From the IMG/VR virus record IMGVR_UViG_3300020394_000267, positions 27,070 to 91,069 of that record: 64,000 nt of DNA; one strand, given 5' to 3'. The notes beneath the pieces were generated by a model. It did not search any database. It had not been told where the DNA came from and saw only the letters and a list, made by a program, of their open reading frames with translations. The DNA is from a virus. The position numbers were made by a program, and so were the translations under genes. This document shows, piece after piece, positions 63,198-64,000 of this stretch. How positions within the stretch are numbered: the first letter of the stretch is position 1; each line of letters starts with the position of its first letter.

Positions 63198-63959
63198 ATG
63201 CCAAGACGCAAAACCAACCTTCAAGTAATCGAAAATTTAAATTCCGATGTGAGAAAAGTGAAGGAAAAATCAACTTTAAAAATGCGTATAGAGGATTTAA
63301 TTACAGTCGATGCAATCACAGAAACCCAAGGACACTTTTTCTCAGAATATAACAAAGATGCTAAAGCAATGTTACTGCATGGGTGTGCTGGTACAGGAAA
63401 AACATACATCGCTCTGTACAAAGCATTAGAGGAGGTTTTACAAAGAGGAAACCCATATAAAAAAGTTGTTATCATTAGGTCTGCTGTGCCATCAAGAGAG
63501 ATAGGACATTTGCCGGGCGATGAAACCGAAAAGACCGCTGTTTACATGCAACCATATATTGACATGTGTTCAGATTTATTCCCCAAAAAACAACAATCAT
63601 TTCAAAGATTAATGGAACAAAAATATGTAGAGTGGATGATTACATCTTTTGTTAGGGGTATTACACTAGACAATTCAATTATTATAGTAGATGAATGCCA
63701 AAATATGAATGATATGGAGATAAATTCAATCATAACTCGCGTGGGACATAGTAGTAAAATACTGTTTTGCGGAGACTTTAGACAAACAGACCTATATAAG
63801 AGAGGTGATTTAAGTGGATTGCAGAAATTCATGGTAATTGCTGAAAATATGCCTTCATTTAGGACTTTAGAGTTCGATACAGACGATATTGTTAGGTCAG
63901 ACCTAGTAAAAGAGTACTTAATGGCGAGAATGTCATATGAAGAGGAATATGGTACTTGA
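63198..63959 (+). CDS. phoH: PhoH-like P-loop ATPase
   Basis: 253 residues from the ATG after GGAGAG. Walker A LHGCAGTGKTYIALYKALEE (~residues 61-80), Walker B IIIVDECQNM (~162), then RVGHSSKILFCGDFRQTDLY (sensor/Q-motif). Standard phage-size PhoH, an ATPase widespread in marine phages and sometimes linked to phosphate stress or RNA metabolism; its biochemical target is not settled. A perfect promoter overlaps its stop codon. Confidence 0.95.
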   Translation: MPRRKTNLQVIENLNSDVRKVKEKSTLKMRIEDLITVDAITETQGHFFSEYNKDAKAMLLHGCAGTGKTYIALYKALEEVLQRGNPYKKVVIIRSAVPSREIGHLPGDETEKTAVYMQPYIDMCSDLFPKKQQSFQRLMEQKYVEWMITSFVRGITLDNSIIIVDECQNMNDMEINSIITRVGHSSKILFCGDFRQTDLYKRGDLSGLQKFMVIAENMPSFRTLEFDTDDIVRSDLVKEYLMARMSYEEEYGT

Positions 63960-63984
63960 CATTTGCTTCAAAGGCTAGTATAAT
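63956..63984 (+). promoter_or_regulatory. Perfect sigma70 promoter leading out of the window
   Basis: TTGACA at 63956-63961 (overlapping the phoH stop), 17 bases, TATAAT at 63979-63984. Same TTGACATTTGC opening as the promoter at 33830. The gene it drives is outside the window. Confidence 0.85.
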
Positions 63985-64000
63985 GGTCACATAATTATAG

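Noticed and set aside
63152-63352. 66-residue frame beginning just upstream of phoH
   Set aside because: It is a shadow frame. The phoH ATG at 63198 has GGAGAG upstream and the frame carries Walker A/B motifs.
1-64000. CRISPR arrays, insertion sequences, integrase or attachment sites
   Set aside because: No regularly spaced direct repeats, no transposase or integrase-like protein, and no terminal inverted repeats were seen. Only homing-type remnants (GIY-YIG-like, NUMOD3) were found.

Overview
The window looks like a contiguous piece of a marine T4-like myovirus genome, AT-rich and densely packed. Genes commonly overlap by 1-4 bases (ATGA or TAATG junctions), and untranslated gaps are few. 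The assignment rests on the gene content: a T4 gp61-type primase, a T4 RNase H-type 5' nuclease, class I ribonucleotide reductase (nrdA/nrdB), thyX, dCMP deaminase, a PseT-like phosphatase domain, phoH, and many small proteins of the kind found in cyanophages and pelagiphages. The host cannot be named from the sequence. Sec signal peptides, a lipoprotein and a TonB-dependent receptor-like protein point to a Gram-negative bacterium.

Layout. (1) 1-7.7 kb: late or structural-type genes, including very Lys-rich proteins, two repeat-like virion proteins, coiled coils, and a 16-residue peptide that is half cysteine. (2) 7.7-24.6 kb: nucleotide and DNA metabolism (primase, ThyX, NrdA, a QueC-like PP-loop protein, NrdB, dCMP deaminase, RNase H). 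Inserted here are a radical SAM/methyltransferase group (14.9-18.2 kb) and a phage-borne TonB-dependent outer-membrane receptor (20.2-21.8 kb). (3) 24.6-34.8 kb: a run of small early-type genes driven by recognisable TTGACA/TATAAT promoters, with two long non-coding stretches (29.96-30.42 and 33.87-34.22 kb) that look like structured RNAs and share a core. A rho-independent terminator closes this block at 34.83 kb. (4) 34.86-40.94 kb: the only minus-strand block, probably a late unit. It encodes secreted and membrane-anchored proteins: a 726-residue NIDO-like/acidic protein, an Asn/Thr-repeat secreted protein and two membrane coiled-coil proteins. (5) 41.1-63.1 kb: a long plus-strand accessory operon with a fatty-acid desaturase, a 2OG-Fe(II) hydroxylase-like protein, a GNAT-like protein, a methyltransferase-like protein, two UDP-sugar dehydrogenase-family proteins, an NAD-sugar epimerase/dehydratase, seven tandem radical SAM proteins with the accessory cysteine domain at the N-terminus, two glycosyltransferase-like proteins, SGNH-like proteins and a NodU/TobZ-type carbamoyltransferase. 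(6) phoH, and a perfect promoter leaving the window.

How it may work together. Blocks 2 and 3 supply nucleotides and replication functions. Block 4 is envelope or virion-surface directed. Block 5 is best read as a phage-encoded surface-glycan (possibly glycolipid or glycopeptide) synthesis and tailoring locus whose central chemistry is done by the radical SAM array. That array, the phage TonB-dependent receptor, the Cys8 micropeptide and the paired structured RNAs are the observations most worth following up. Coding calls are from reading frames, start contexts and motifs seen in the sequence. Family names are from memory of those motifs, not from database searches.
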